From Owenia fusiformis (taxonomy: Eukaryota > Annelida > Polychaeta > Sabellida > Oweniidae), in contig CAIIXF020000259.1 of assembly GCA_903813345.2 (NCBI GenBank), positions 1 to 25,000 of the forward strand: 25,000 nt of DNA. Reading direction: 5' to 3'. The position numbers and the translations under genes are program-made. Each line of letters begins with the position of its first letter. Position 1 is the first letter of the stretch. Below are positions 8,087 through 20,000 of this stretch, one piece after another. The notes below the pieces were generated by a model. It saw nothing but the letters and a program-made list of their open reading frames with translations. It had not been told where the DNA came from and searched no databases.

Positions 8087-11000
8087 TCATGCAATAAGAG
8101 TTGATTTTCCAACTTCTTTCATCACAGATACCTCAACAGCTTCATTTTTCTGGTATTTGAATGTACACTTAGAAGGTGAATGCATTTGTTTGCAATGTTT
8201 CAGTAGGCCAACTTTTGAGCCAACCCTATATTGACAAATCTGACAGACAAATGGCGTATAAAGAAAATGATTTCCACACAGGTGCAATATCAATGATGCT
8301 TTAGAGATAAACTTTGGAGATTTCTCTGCTTTGCATTTCCCACATTTGTAGTATCTACCTGTTGATGTTGGTTCACTGATTGTATCAACACCTTGGATGG
8401 ATGAAGTCAGTGGTATAGCAGACAAAGCGAGGTAAACTTCCTGGTCAAATTCTTCACTGTTATGAGAAGAATCAAGCTTTTCACATTTCACCTTATGCTC
8501 AGTGGTATCTGGAACATTGTCCTGGCCTTTAGACAAGCCAAATGACTCCTGTGCAGCACTAGCAACACCAAAGCTTTGATCTGATCTAACATTTTCACTT
8601 TTAACTGTTACAGTATCATGTGATGATATGTTGACCTTAATATCATTTTGCAAAGCACTAGCAACACCATAGCTTTGACCCGATCCAATATCTTTCTCAT
8701 TTTTACCTATTGCAGTATTACGTGATGATGTGTTGAACTTAATATCATTTTCCCTCTCATTGGTTTTCTCTGTAGAGCACTCACCAACTTCCAGAAGGGC
8801 AGTTTCACTGCTAACTACCGCTGTATCAATGTTCATCTGTTCACCAAGAGCCTGTGGCTCATTTTGGAGGTCTGAACTTCCTTCATGTGTTGACTCGTGA
8901 TTATGATTGAGATTTACTGATGTACTCACTGTCAACAGATCCTCAAGTTCTGCAGGTGCTAATTTGTTTAACATATCAAATGGATCATCACTGCCTCCTG
9001 TAACTAATTTTGCAGTTTCATGTGTCAATGAAACTGGGGAAATATCATGTTCTTGGCCGTTGATAATTGGGCCACATGTAGGAGAATTTGGATTCCTTTG
9101 AAAGTCTTGACAAGAGTATGGATCATCAAATAAATTCCCACAATCCTCTAATTCTAGATCTGATAATGATCTATTTTCTGTGTACTGTAAAAGACTTGGT
9201 ACCACTTCACCATGTGGTGTTTGGGAAATCTGTGATGCATCACTATATTCTGCTGTATCAATTGGTGCTCCTTCAGTATGTATTGATGATTCAATTGGTT
9301 CTAATTCTCTACATACTGAAGGTTCAATTGGTACTGCCTCATGATACACTGCTTGGTCAATAGGTGCTGCTTCAATAGGTACTGGTGGGCCAACTGGTTG
9401 CACTTTACTATGTACTGCTTGAAAACTTGTACCTGCTTCAACCTGTACTGCAGAAACAGTTGTTGCATCCTTTTTTGAATCTGTTCTTTTTTCAAGAGAA
9501 CCAATTGTTTCATCAAAATCAATACCATCTAGCAGGCTTTCAAAATCATTGTCAAATATTAATTCTTCAGATTTACTGTGATCTCTACTTTTATCATTTA
9601 CACTTTCATGCTGAACACTTGCTAAGCTGACGCTGTTTGTGTCATCAGCAATACACAGCAATTTTTCCATTTCTTTTCTTGCCCATTCCACATTACCAAT
9701 AAGAATAGTTCTCCCCTGCAATTCAGCTTTCTTCAGTTTGGAAGGGATCTCAATCTGTGACTGAGCCTCACCACTATGTTCTTTTTGGATATGTACAATG
9801 GAATTCTCATAAGTCTTGAACAATTGACTGCACAGTGAACACTGGTGTATGGATATATCTAAATGAATTCTACAAATGTGCTTGTATGTTTTTATACGTG
9901 ATGGAAAAGTATTCATACATAATGCACAAGCAACATTGAAAGCTAAATGCTTATTTCTATGATTTTTTGATACTTCTGTTCTTGATTCTGGGGGCCCTAA
10001 ATTATTTTCTTTTGAGGGCATATAACTTAAGTCTCCTTCAGTTTGAGAACTACTTCTGGTTGGTGACAATTGGTTGGATGATTCACAAGGAATTTCCTCA
10101 AGCTGGGAGCATATAATGATCGTTGACCCCTTTCTCTTCTGAACAAGTTTAGGCATTATGTTTTTATTCATCGCTTCCTCTGGATGTTTTGTTTTATGTG
10201 TATGACGGATATGATGCAATGCTTTAGATGATGTTTGAAAGGCTACTCCACAAATTGTACAGCCATATTTGCTGAGGCCCAAATGAAGATAAACATGTTT
10301 TCTCGCATTAGAGCCATCCTGGAATATCTTTCCACAATCATCACATTGGAAATTTGGTTTATTGTTTGCAGGCAGGTCTTCATAGCCTCTTATGATGTTT
10401 GATGATTGATAATAATTGTCTTTCACTCTAACTTTCTTCAATTCAGTTGTGAAAACAATAAATTCTCCCCTTCTTTTCATAACAATCTGAGGCGGTTTGT
10501 TTGCAATCACTGCAGAATCTGGTATTATTGTTTTGTGCTTTGACTTAATATGCTGCAATAAATTAATATGTGACTCCATCTCCATTCCACAAACTGAACA
10601 TTTGTATCTGTACAGATTTAAATGAACATTTTTTACATGTCTTTTAACATGATGTGGCAAATGGAATTCCTTATTGCATGCATCACATTTGTATTTTTGT
10701 CTGCCTCTACTCTTGCTTCCAGGATTGTGTTTCAAGCTACTTTTTCCAAATGGCAATGACTGGTTGTTATCAGAATCTTGTTCTGCTTTAATTGTTTCAG
10801 TAGTATAAACAATATACGCACCCCTTCTTTTTCGAATCAGGCGAGGCATTTTCTTTTTAACCACTGCTCTCACGGGAACCTTTATTTTGTGTTTTGATTC
10901 AATATGATGCAATAACATAGTAGAATTTTGGTTTCCCAATCTACATATTGCACAGTTGAATCTTTGCAGACCTAAATGAACGTTAAGTACGTGTCTTTGT

Positions 11001-14000
11001 ATAAGTTGAGCATGCTTGGAAGTTTGCTTACATTCATCACATTGGTACATTATTGGTTGATCTGGTACCTTGGATTTATTCTTAAATTGGGTTTCCTTAC
11101 GTTTCTTAACTGGTGTCTTTAATGTTGCCTCCTTGTTATCATTGGTATCATTTGGAGAAAATGTGACATACTTTTGAGAGATTACCATTTTCAATCTTGG
11201 CATTTTATGTCTACCAATGTATCTATCAGAGATTTTGTTATGGACACTTTTCAAATGTTTTTTTATCTTACCTTTCGTGGGACAGTTTTTGAAGTTATTA
11301 CATAAGCTACAATAATATGTTCTCAACTTCATATGTACTTCATAGACATGTCTCTTCATACTGGCATAACAAAGGTGGGTCTTTCCACATAAACCACACT
11401 TGTTGATTTTCCCCTTTTTACTTTTCACTCTATTCACTCCCAGTGCAGAGCCATTGTAACCCTCCCTTGCTGAACCAGAAGGTTTTGATGGCACTTTTAG
11501 TGTCTCTTTTAAATCAACACTTGAATCACTTGGACATTTCAACATTTTTTCAGTTGTCATTGCAAGTTTGTCAATATTCTCAGTAGAAACATCAACTGGA
11601 GTAGTTATATCACTCTCACTGACCTTGGTGATTGTCACTGGCTGTTTGATGGAACTACTTTCAATATTATTTGATAGTGGTGAAAGTATTATATAATTTG
11701 GTGTGTTTGTTTCTCTTAATTCTGGAAATGTTTGTTTTCCTATATATTTCTTGACAGCAGTTTTGCTATGTTTCGAGATCACATGGTTTTTTATTTGGCT
11801 GATCTGGTGTCCATTGATTGGACATAATTTGCAATAGTACATTCCAAGGTTCATGTGGACAGCATAGACATGTTTCTTCATATTTTGATAATTCATGCAA
11901 ACTTTATGGCACAATCCACATTTAGATTTTCTGACAACTTTACCAGTCAGCTTTTCAGAGTTAAATCTAACAGGGTTGACAGTAGTAACATTACCTGACT
12001 TTGTATAAGCCATTGGAGGTAATTTGTTTATACCAATATTTGATGATGAAGTATCAGAATGGACATTCAATAAATGCTCTTCTATTTCATCACGTGTCAA
12101 CTTTGGTTCAAAATCACAGAGTTTGCAAAAGAAATGTTGTGTTTCTTTATGGGCAGTATATATGTGCATTTTGATGGTGTGTTTGTTCTGGTATTTTTTC
12201 TTGCATATACCACATTCAAAGTCAGGATATTTCTTTCTGTCTTCGGGGGCATTACTTGTTTCAACATGTGATGGAGGGGGATCAACTGCCTTACTCACAG
12301 GCAATGTTCCAGAAACTTTATTTAAGCTCTGCATTTCTTGTGGAATAGTGGGTTTTGTTAATGCAACGTCCCCAATATAAATTTTTCCTTTGACATCTTT
12401 GATGGTATGATCAATGTTTGGAGCTGCTACGGAAGTAATGCATTTATCAATTTCTTTGCCCTCATGCCTGTTTTTGCAATGTGCTTCTGCAGACTCTTGA
12501 TTGTACAATGGGTGATCACAAAGTGTACATCGGAATGGAAGGAATCGCATATGTTTGTTAAGAATATGTTTCTTAATGATCTCTTCTTCCTTATCACTTT
12601 TATTACAAAGGCCGCAATATAAAGTTTCTCTTACGCCAGTTTCTACTTTTTCAGTCTCAGTTTCTACTTTTGGATCTTCCTCAATGTCTGTTCCAAGATA
12701 GGAAATATCTCCTTTTATTTTAACAACTTTAAATAAAGGAGGCCTGTTAAAATGGACATATTTGTCTGATTTGTGCTCTGCCATGCAATGTTTTTCACAT
12801 TGCACTTTTAAGAAAAATGATGTATTACATTTTCTACAAGTGTAGTTATTAATACCTCTGTGTCTTTTGTTGATGTGTCTTGAAATTGAATAGCGATCTT
12901 TTCGTTCAGGATTTTTGTTACATATGATACACTTAAACTTCTGTAGTGTTTTTGATCTTGTATTGTCATCATTTCCTCTTGTCGATGCTGAAATCTTTTC
13001 AGCTGTTCCAGTAGTCGTTTCAGCTATGTGCCTCATATTTCTTTTTGAATTGTCCAATACATCATTCACCAATGACAAACATAGCCAGGGATTTGGGTCC
13101 ATATCTGCTGGGAGAATTTTATGTCCAGCTGGCAAGCTTTTATGATCACTCACACAATGGTCTTGTATCACCTTTTCCGAGGCTGCTTTGAACCCACAGT
13201 AGATACAGAAGAAATGACTCTTCAAGATGTGTTTGACATATCTATGAATATCCAACTGTTTTGAGGTTTTACCAATGAAACTACAACTAGAACAATGTAG
13301 AGAAGTTCCCCTTGTTTCATTATCTGTCAATACCTCAATTGGGTTCACATCAACTTTAGTTTCAAAACTATGTCCATACTTGTAGTAATGTTTCCCAACT
13401 TCAGGAAGGTTTTCAACGGCATGTATCTTTTGGTCGTCTCTTTTTTTATTGCAATCAGATAAATATTTAGTAAATACCTGCTTTGTTCTCTGTGTTCCTT
13501 TTTTCATGTGCATTTCTTGTAAGTGATGGACCAAACTGCTTCGTATTCTTGTTTTAAAAGAACAGTTTGTACATTGTACATATGCAGGAAAAACTTTATC
13601 TTTAGGAATCATAAAATCTCCATTTCTTGTTGATGGTAAAACATGAATTATATTTGTGTCGAACTCTGGACTGTTTTCGTTTGGTTTAAAGGTAGCTTCC
13701 CCTACATCAGTGTTGCTGTTTAACAAGTCTTGTCTTGTGCTTGTTTTAGAATCATCTGTTAATGCAATGGATGTTCCAAACCCTTCATTCATATCTGAAA
13801 TGAGCCCCGAAGTACCAATGGAAAGGCTATCTGGTATTAATTCATCTACCCCATTCCCCTTGTTAGAGGCAGATTCCGTAATTTCTTGAGATGAAAGGGC
13901 ATTTTCATTCAAATTTACTGTTTTTAAGGCTAATGACTGAATCTCACCATTCTCTTGTTTACTGTTTTCACTAAAAGTTGGTTTTGTGGTATATGCATTT

Positions 14001-16902
14001 CTCTTAGCTTTTGACCTGAGTGCTCTTGATGGAGTAACATCTTCCTCGTCAAATGTTACAGAATCTTCTTCCCAGTCATTCTCACCAAAATTGTCATTAC
14101 CAGGTGATTTTCGTTTAGTCCTTGACCTAAGTATTCTTGATGGAGTAACTTCTTCCTCATCAAATGTTACAGAATCTTCTTCCCAGTCATTCTCACCAAC
14201 ACTGTCATTACTAGATAACTTTCTTTTAGTTCTTGGCCTGAGAACTCTTGATGGAGTAGATTCTGCCAATGCTGTTGAGTCAGACTTCTCACTTAAGCTG
14301 TCATTATTTGATGACCTTCTTTTTGTCCTTGGCCTAAGGTTTCTCTTGGACCTTGACCTAAGCATTCTTGGAATTCCTTCATTCTTATCAACTGTTGATT
14401 CAGAATCCTCTTCCCACCTATTCTCATTGTCATTGTTCTCTGTATCATCTTCTGATGATGGCACATTAGATCTTATCGACCTGCTTCCTGAGCTGGGATG
14501 CTGTGTCAAGTCAATTATTTTTTCTTTCTCTTGGTTAACAACTGAAATGTCAGAGCATTCAGGGAGAGGTTTTTTGTTTGGTATGTAGTGTGCAAAAACT
14601 GATGTCATTGTTTCATTTGTAGCATGTTCATTTTTTATGAAATAATTCTTCTCATGGACTCGCTGATGATTTTGAAGTTCATGGTGGTTTCTAAACATTA
14701 AATCACAAAGTGGGCACTTAATGTTCATTGAGGAAATCTCTAATGAGGAGTTAATATTAGCAAATTGTTTCACATTATTTCCATCATAAGCATATTCATC
14801 ACCAATACTATTGTTCTGATCTACATTCCCCACTGAACTCCTAGTAGGTTGCTCATCAAGAACTTCAGTTTTCACATCAGTTATTTGACATATTTGGTTT
14901 TCTTGCTGTACATGAGAAATAAATGCTTGCTGTCCTTGGTGTTGTGGTTGCTGCATATGTATTCTGCTTTGACAGAGTGTACAAGTTGTATTGAATTTCA
15001 AAAGTCTACCACAGCTTGCACAGGAACTGTCTTGGCATTCAAACATGCTTACATATGGTACAGGATCTAACCTTTGTTCATGTACCTGTAAAGCATGATC
15101 TTTTGCCAAAGCATCCAGAGTTGTTCTATATTTACATAGCGGACATGTGAATAATGTCAGTTGTGTTCTTCCTTTATGTGTTAACATATGATCATATAGT
15201 TCATAAAACCACTTGAATATCATCAGGCAATGTGGACAAGAAAACTGACTACTTGTAAATACTGACATCTGTTTTGCATGTTGTTGCATATGATCACACA
15301 TTTCACCTGAATTATATGCGTCATATGGGCACTGAGGACATGTATAACAGACTTGTCTAGTAGGGGATGCATTCAATGGAGCCCTACAACCATCTGATGT
15401 TAACCTTATTGTTGCATCTCTTGCAAGGTTACATTCGCTAAGATGGGATATCATAATGGCAGGGTCCCTTGCTTCAAATCTGCAACCAGCACATTCAAAA
15501 CACACTAACACACCACCATCCGTATTTTGCAGAGATGTGACAGTTGGTTCAGTTTTGATGGGTATATTGTTCTGTTCTCCTGTATGATTTGCATTTGCAA
15601 TTGATTTGGTAGTGCTTAACAATACCTCAATGTCATCTGACTCATCAGCGCTGACATTTTTTTTCTCATGAGGTCTTTGGATATTTGATGCACCAGATCC
15701 ATTCTTTTGTGTTCCTTCCTGTGTATTTTCAGTTGCATCATTTCTACTGTCATTATTCTTACTTTTCTTACACATATTTACATGGTCATCAACTCTTCCA
15801 ACATCAATAGGATCTCCACACAAATCACACGTAACACTAAAGGCAAAAGATCTCTTTATACCACGTCCATTTTTAGTAGAAGATTTCTTCGACATTTGCC
15901 TTGGTTTGTTTTGTTCTTTCCTTGGGACAGGAGGGATCTCCTCATGCAATTCAATCAATTCATTCAAACTTACAGTGCCCATACATTTACCAGGAATTGA
16001 TTTTCTTAATACAGAACATTCCGACATATGATGATACTGCTTAATATGCATTTCCATTTTTATCTTACTGGTGTGAACAAAGCTACATTCCTCACATTTA
16101 TATATATCATAGATATTAGCATCCAAATGTATACTCATTTCATCTAGAGTTCTGAACTTCTTGGAGCAAAAGGCACACAAATAACTTCCATTGTGATCAC
16201 TAACGATATGACGTTTCAAAGACCTTTTTGATGGCATAGGTTTTTTACAATCACCACATTTATAAAGAAATTGCACCTGATTGATATCCCTGTATATTTC
16301 CATATGTTTGACTAGATCAGCAGAAGGAACCTGCTCATCACAATATGGACAGGACATCTGAGCATTTTGATGAGAATTTGAAATATGGTCTACAAATGAT
16401 TTTGAATGACGTGAATGAAAACTGCAAAGTGAACACTGGTAAAAATTCTTGGGGAGAATGGTTGTTTGACTATGTGAATTATAATGTTCAATGATAGATT
16501 CTGTAGAATCAATACTCTCAGAACAGTGCATACATTGATAAGGAATGGGATGGTCAGGAGAATTGATTATATGCTTTAGAAATTGTTCGCTCTCTCTGCT
16601 AGTAAATGAGCAATCACACATGTATAAGGTAGGCCAGATCACATTCACTTGTTTAGGATTTAACAGACAGAGCTCTGAAAGGAAAATATGGAGTTGGTGT
16701 GGTGAACTGTTAACATTAAAATTCAAACATGAAAGTTAATTCAAAATTGCTGCAAATTTTGATATTACTTGATTATCAAAAAGATGAGAGAAAAACAGTC
16801 AACTACTGGTTTCAAACAGCAATGTTGTAGCTGTTTCTTACCTGTTTGTCCTGCCATAACTTGATTTGACTCTGTTTTGACATCATTAAGTGTACATCTC
16901 AT
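8087..16902 (-). CDS. Giant C2H2 zinc-finger protein with UBZ4-like finger, tandem copy 1
   Basis: The main exon is 16674-8087 (acceptor ttttcctttcag, stop TGA). A 63-bp exon (16904-16842, donor CAG|gtaaga) joins it in phase and supplies ATG 16902, giving about 2,882 residues. Domains by residue: seven C2H2 fingers (about 32-235); a Cys2-His-Cys finger, C-x2-C-x11-H-x3-C, of UBZ4 spacing (about 302-325); a second finger block (about 416-695) with an odd CQDSSCASC zinc-ribbon-like part; acidic and basic 37-residue repeats with SRxLRxRTKRK (about 789-912); then about eleven finger-plus-tail modules (about 1050-2340), most with two fingers; an acidic region with 11- and 33-residue repeats; and a last finger pair (about 2800-2850). 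Seven psi-K-x-E SUMO-like sites occur. It is presumably a nuclear DNA- or RNA-binding protein. The orthologue family is not recognised. Confidence 0.9.
8555..8752 (-). repeat. 99-bp in-frame duplication in copy 1
   Basis: agcactagcaacaccaaagc at 8555 and agcactagcaacaccatagc at 8654 mark two 99-bp units encoding 33-residue repeats with NDIKxNxSSxxT and GVASA. They lie in the acidic C-terminal region. Confidence 0.85.
9236..9367 (-). repeat. Four 11-residue (33-bp) repeats in copy 1
   Basis: Exact 11-codon units: APIDQAVYHEA, VPIEPSVCREL, EPIESSIHTEG, APIDTAEYSDA. The pattern is x-P-I-[DE]-x-x-x-x-x-[ED]-x. Weaker units may follow (SQISQTPHGEV). The segment is acidic and probably disordered. 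Confidence 0.9.
14025..14344 (-). repeat. 111-bp repeats encoding acidic/basic 37-residue units in copy 1
   Basis: cttgatggagta recurs at 14025, 14136 and 14247. The first two units are nearly identical and the third has diverged. Each encodes an acidic part (ENDWEEDSVTFDEE) and a basic part (TPSRxLRxRTKRK). Copy 2 has one related unit (DDWEEERSMGTSRVLRPRKK). Confidence 0.9.
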
Positions 16903-16904
16903 TC
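16842..16904 (-). other. 63-bp phase 1-1 exon carrying the putative start of copy 1
   Basis: Acceptor aacatatgtttcag ends at 16905 and the donor is CAG|gtaagaa at 16842/16841. The exon reads NGA-ATG-AGA-TGT and ends ACA-G, so it starts and ends in the same phase. It can be included or skipped without shifting frame. The peptide contains LNDVKTES, a psi-K-x-E site. The ATG may be the start or an internal Met. If the main exon is instead read from intronic ATG 16726, an alternative N-terminus of 17 residues results. Confidence 0.75.
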
Positions 16905-17038
16905 CTGAAACATATGTTATTCAGTTGAGTAACAATGTTTCATAATGATAAACATTATAATGCCTTATTATAAGGTAATGTAGTTGAAAAGACAACCTGT
17001 TGATATTTGCCCCTGCACCAAAAACTAAACCTCCACCT

Positions 17039-17044
17039 TTTAAT
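17039..17044 (-). terminator. Candidate poly(A) signal (ATTAAA) of copy 2
   Basis: ATTAAA on the minus strand, about 27 bases after the TAA of copy 2 (17071-17073). If used, cleavage would fall in the 166-bp gap before the 63-bp exon of copy 1. Confidence 0.4.
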
Positions 17045-17070
17045 AAGTGCACTTAGTGATTCTGACTAAA

Positions 17071-20000
17071 TTATTTTCTCCTTTTAGCTTCGGATTTGGA
17101 TGATATGCCCTTCTCAGATGTTGTTGGTAATTTTCTTTTCCTTTTCGAATCCATTTTTTCATCTTTATCTTTTCCCTTTACATGTATTTTTGGACATTTG
17201 GAAGATACATCTGATGTAGAACTTGAAGCATCCATTGCAGTTTTAGAATGGGAACTAGGAACATCTGATGGAGGTGTAAAAATGGTATACTTTGAGGTGT
17301 TTGTTTCAAGCAACTCTGGAAGTGTATGATACCCAATATATTTCTCTATGGAAGATTTAGCGTGTTTCAACTTAACATGTTCTTTGGCTTCGTTAACCTT
17401 GTAAAACTGGTCGTTGCACAATTTGCAATAATACCCTCCAAGTTTCAAATGGACAGAATAAACATGCTTCTTGGTTTCATATTTATTCTTGCTATCTACA
17501 TGACATAGACCACATCTGAATTTTCTAATATCTTCAGCAGTTTGTGCAGGGGAGTCATCTGTGTTTGTTAACTCAGGGGTGACGATTGTTAAAGAACCAG
17601 ACTTTGTATACTTCAAAGTGGGTAATGGCTTTACCCCAATGTTCAATGGTGCAGTATTCCTATGAACATTTAATATATGTTCCTTAATCTCATCACGGGT
17701 ACACATAGCTTTAACATCACAAAGTTTGCAAAAGAAACGTTCTGATGTTTTATGGGTAGTATAGATATGCATGTTGATGGTGTGCTTATTTAGGTATTGT
17801 TTCTTGCAAACATTACATTGAAATTCCTCATTAGGTTGAATAGGTTTCTCTGCTTTCTTAGGTTCTGTTCCAGATTTCTGAATTTCTGTAACAGACTTAG
17901 TATTAGCTTTTGTATTAATAGGTAACCTGGCATGATCTTTATTTGTTTTCTGATCTGGTAATGTACGTATCACAGGTTTTGTAGGTTGTGTAAGTGCAAC
18001 ATCACCAATATAGATTTTTCCTTTGATCTCTTTGATGGTGTGGTCAATGTTTGGCGCCACTACAGTAGCAATACACTTCTTATGATCCTTTCCCTCATGT
18101 CTGTGTTTACAATGAGCTTCTGCAGACTCTCGGTTGTACAATGATTGGTTACATATTGTACATATGAATGGGAGAAAACGCACATGCTTGTCAAGTATAT
18201 GTTTCTTTATTACATCTTCTTCCTTATCACTTTTATTACACAGACCACAGAAGATAGTTTCTCGACTGTCAACATTGGTAACTTCTTTTGGATCATCTTC
18301 AATGTCAGTTCCAAGATAAGAAATGCCACCTTCTACTTTAACAACCCTAAATACAGGAGGTTTGTTAGATTTTACGTACTTGTCAGATTTGTGTTTGGAA
18401 ATACAGTGATGTTCACAATCATTCTTCTTTTGAAATTGTGTGTTGCATTGAGTGCAAGTGTAATTATTTATGCCTAAATGGCTTCTATTGATATGTTTTC
18501 CTGCTTCTTCTTTGCTTGTGTAAGTAGACCCACTATTACACACATTACATTTGAACTTTCCAACCAACTTACCAACCAACTTACCAACATCATTACCTCT
18601 TGCCAAAACTGTGAAATCATCAGCAGATCCACTAACTATTTCTGCTACCTTTCTACCTGTAATGCTAGTCCTAAGGCTTTCCCCATGATGTATGTTTGAC
18701 TTGTTCCCTATATCATCCACAAGCGACAAGCACAGTTCTGGTTTAGGATCCATGTCTGCTGGGAGGATTTTATGTTCAACTGGCAGGCTTTTATGGACCT
18801 TTTTACAATGGCTTTTAATTACCTTTTCAGATTCTGCTTTTAATCCACAGTAAATACAGAAGAAGTGTTTCTTCAATATATGTTTGAGGTATCTATGTAG
18901 CCTAAGCTCTTTTGTTGATTTTCCAGAGAAATTGCACTGCCGGCAATGACGGGAACTTTTACCAGTTTCACAAGCTGAAAAAATATCTTCTGGCTGAATA
19001 CTAATTTTGGTTTCAAAGTGATCACCATGCTTATAATGGTGCTTTTCAACTTTTGGAAGGACCTTGGCAACCCTTACCTCACCCTTTTCTCTTCTCTTAC
19101 TACAGTTAGATAAATATCTAATAGCTGGCATTTTGCGCGGTGTTTCCTTTTTAACATGTTCCTGTTGTAAATGATGAACAAGGCTACTTTGGATTCTAGA
19201 TCTAAATGAGCAATCTGAACACTGTACATGTGATGAGAAAACCTTTTCTTTAGGGATCATAAAATCCCCATTTTTTGTTAAAGGTAGTACACATATTTCA
19301 TCATCAGTTTCAAGTTCTGGTTTATCGTCATTATGTGTATCAGGAGTTTCCACATCATTTTTGTTGCTATCCAGGGAACAACTAGAGCGATGCTCTTTTG
19401 ATACATCTCCACTTTTCAGAATATTTGTTGACACAGGACGATTTGATTTACATCCTTCATTAATAATTGATGTTAGCTTCTCAACTGTCATTCCAGATTG
19501 CTTTGGAGCAATAACAGAAGAGCTTGGAGTTGTAGAAGTGATATTTGGTGCTGCTGGTGTAGTTTTATGTCCATCTTTTTGTTTAGATCTAACACTATGT
19601 TTAAGAACATTACTAGTATCTAAGTCAACTGTTGGTGAAGTCTGATGTCCATCTTTTCTTTTAGATGTAACACTACGTTTAAGAACATTACTAGTATTTA
19701 AGTCAACAAAAGGAGGATCTTTAGATTTTTTACCAGTTAGTTCTAATTTCTCTGGCTTTTTAGAAGGTTTAGATGAACCTTTGTCTTTTACTTTTTGATT
19801 AGATTTGTCAACTGCTGCATGGTTACTGATATTTTCTTGTTCCGTACTTCCTTCTGAAAGTAGTTCCTCATTATAAGACTTTATCTTTTTTCTTGGCCTG
19901 AGAACTCTAGATGTGCCCATGCTCCTCTCCTCTTCCCAGTCATCAACTGGTTCAGAGTCCTCCCCCCAGTTACTTTCACATACTTCATCAGTTGCATCGT

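Noticed and set aside
13986-14588. 200-codon plus-strand open frame
   Set aside because: It is the antisense shadow of the Ser/Asp/Glu-rich 111-bp repeats of copy 1, with no splice or start signals of its own.
16675-16726. ATG at 16726 as the normal start of zinc-finger copy 1
   Set aside because: The first 17 codons lie upstream of a very strong acceptor (ttttcctttcag), have no counterpart in copy 2, and a spliced 63-bp exon supplies a start in frame. It is kept only as a possible intronic alternative.
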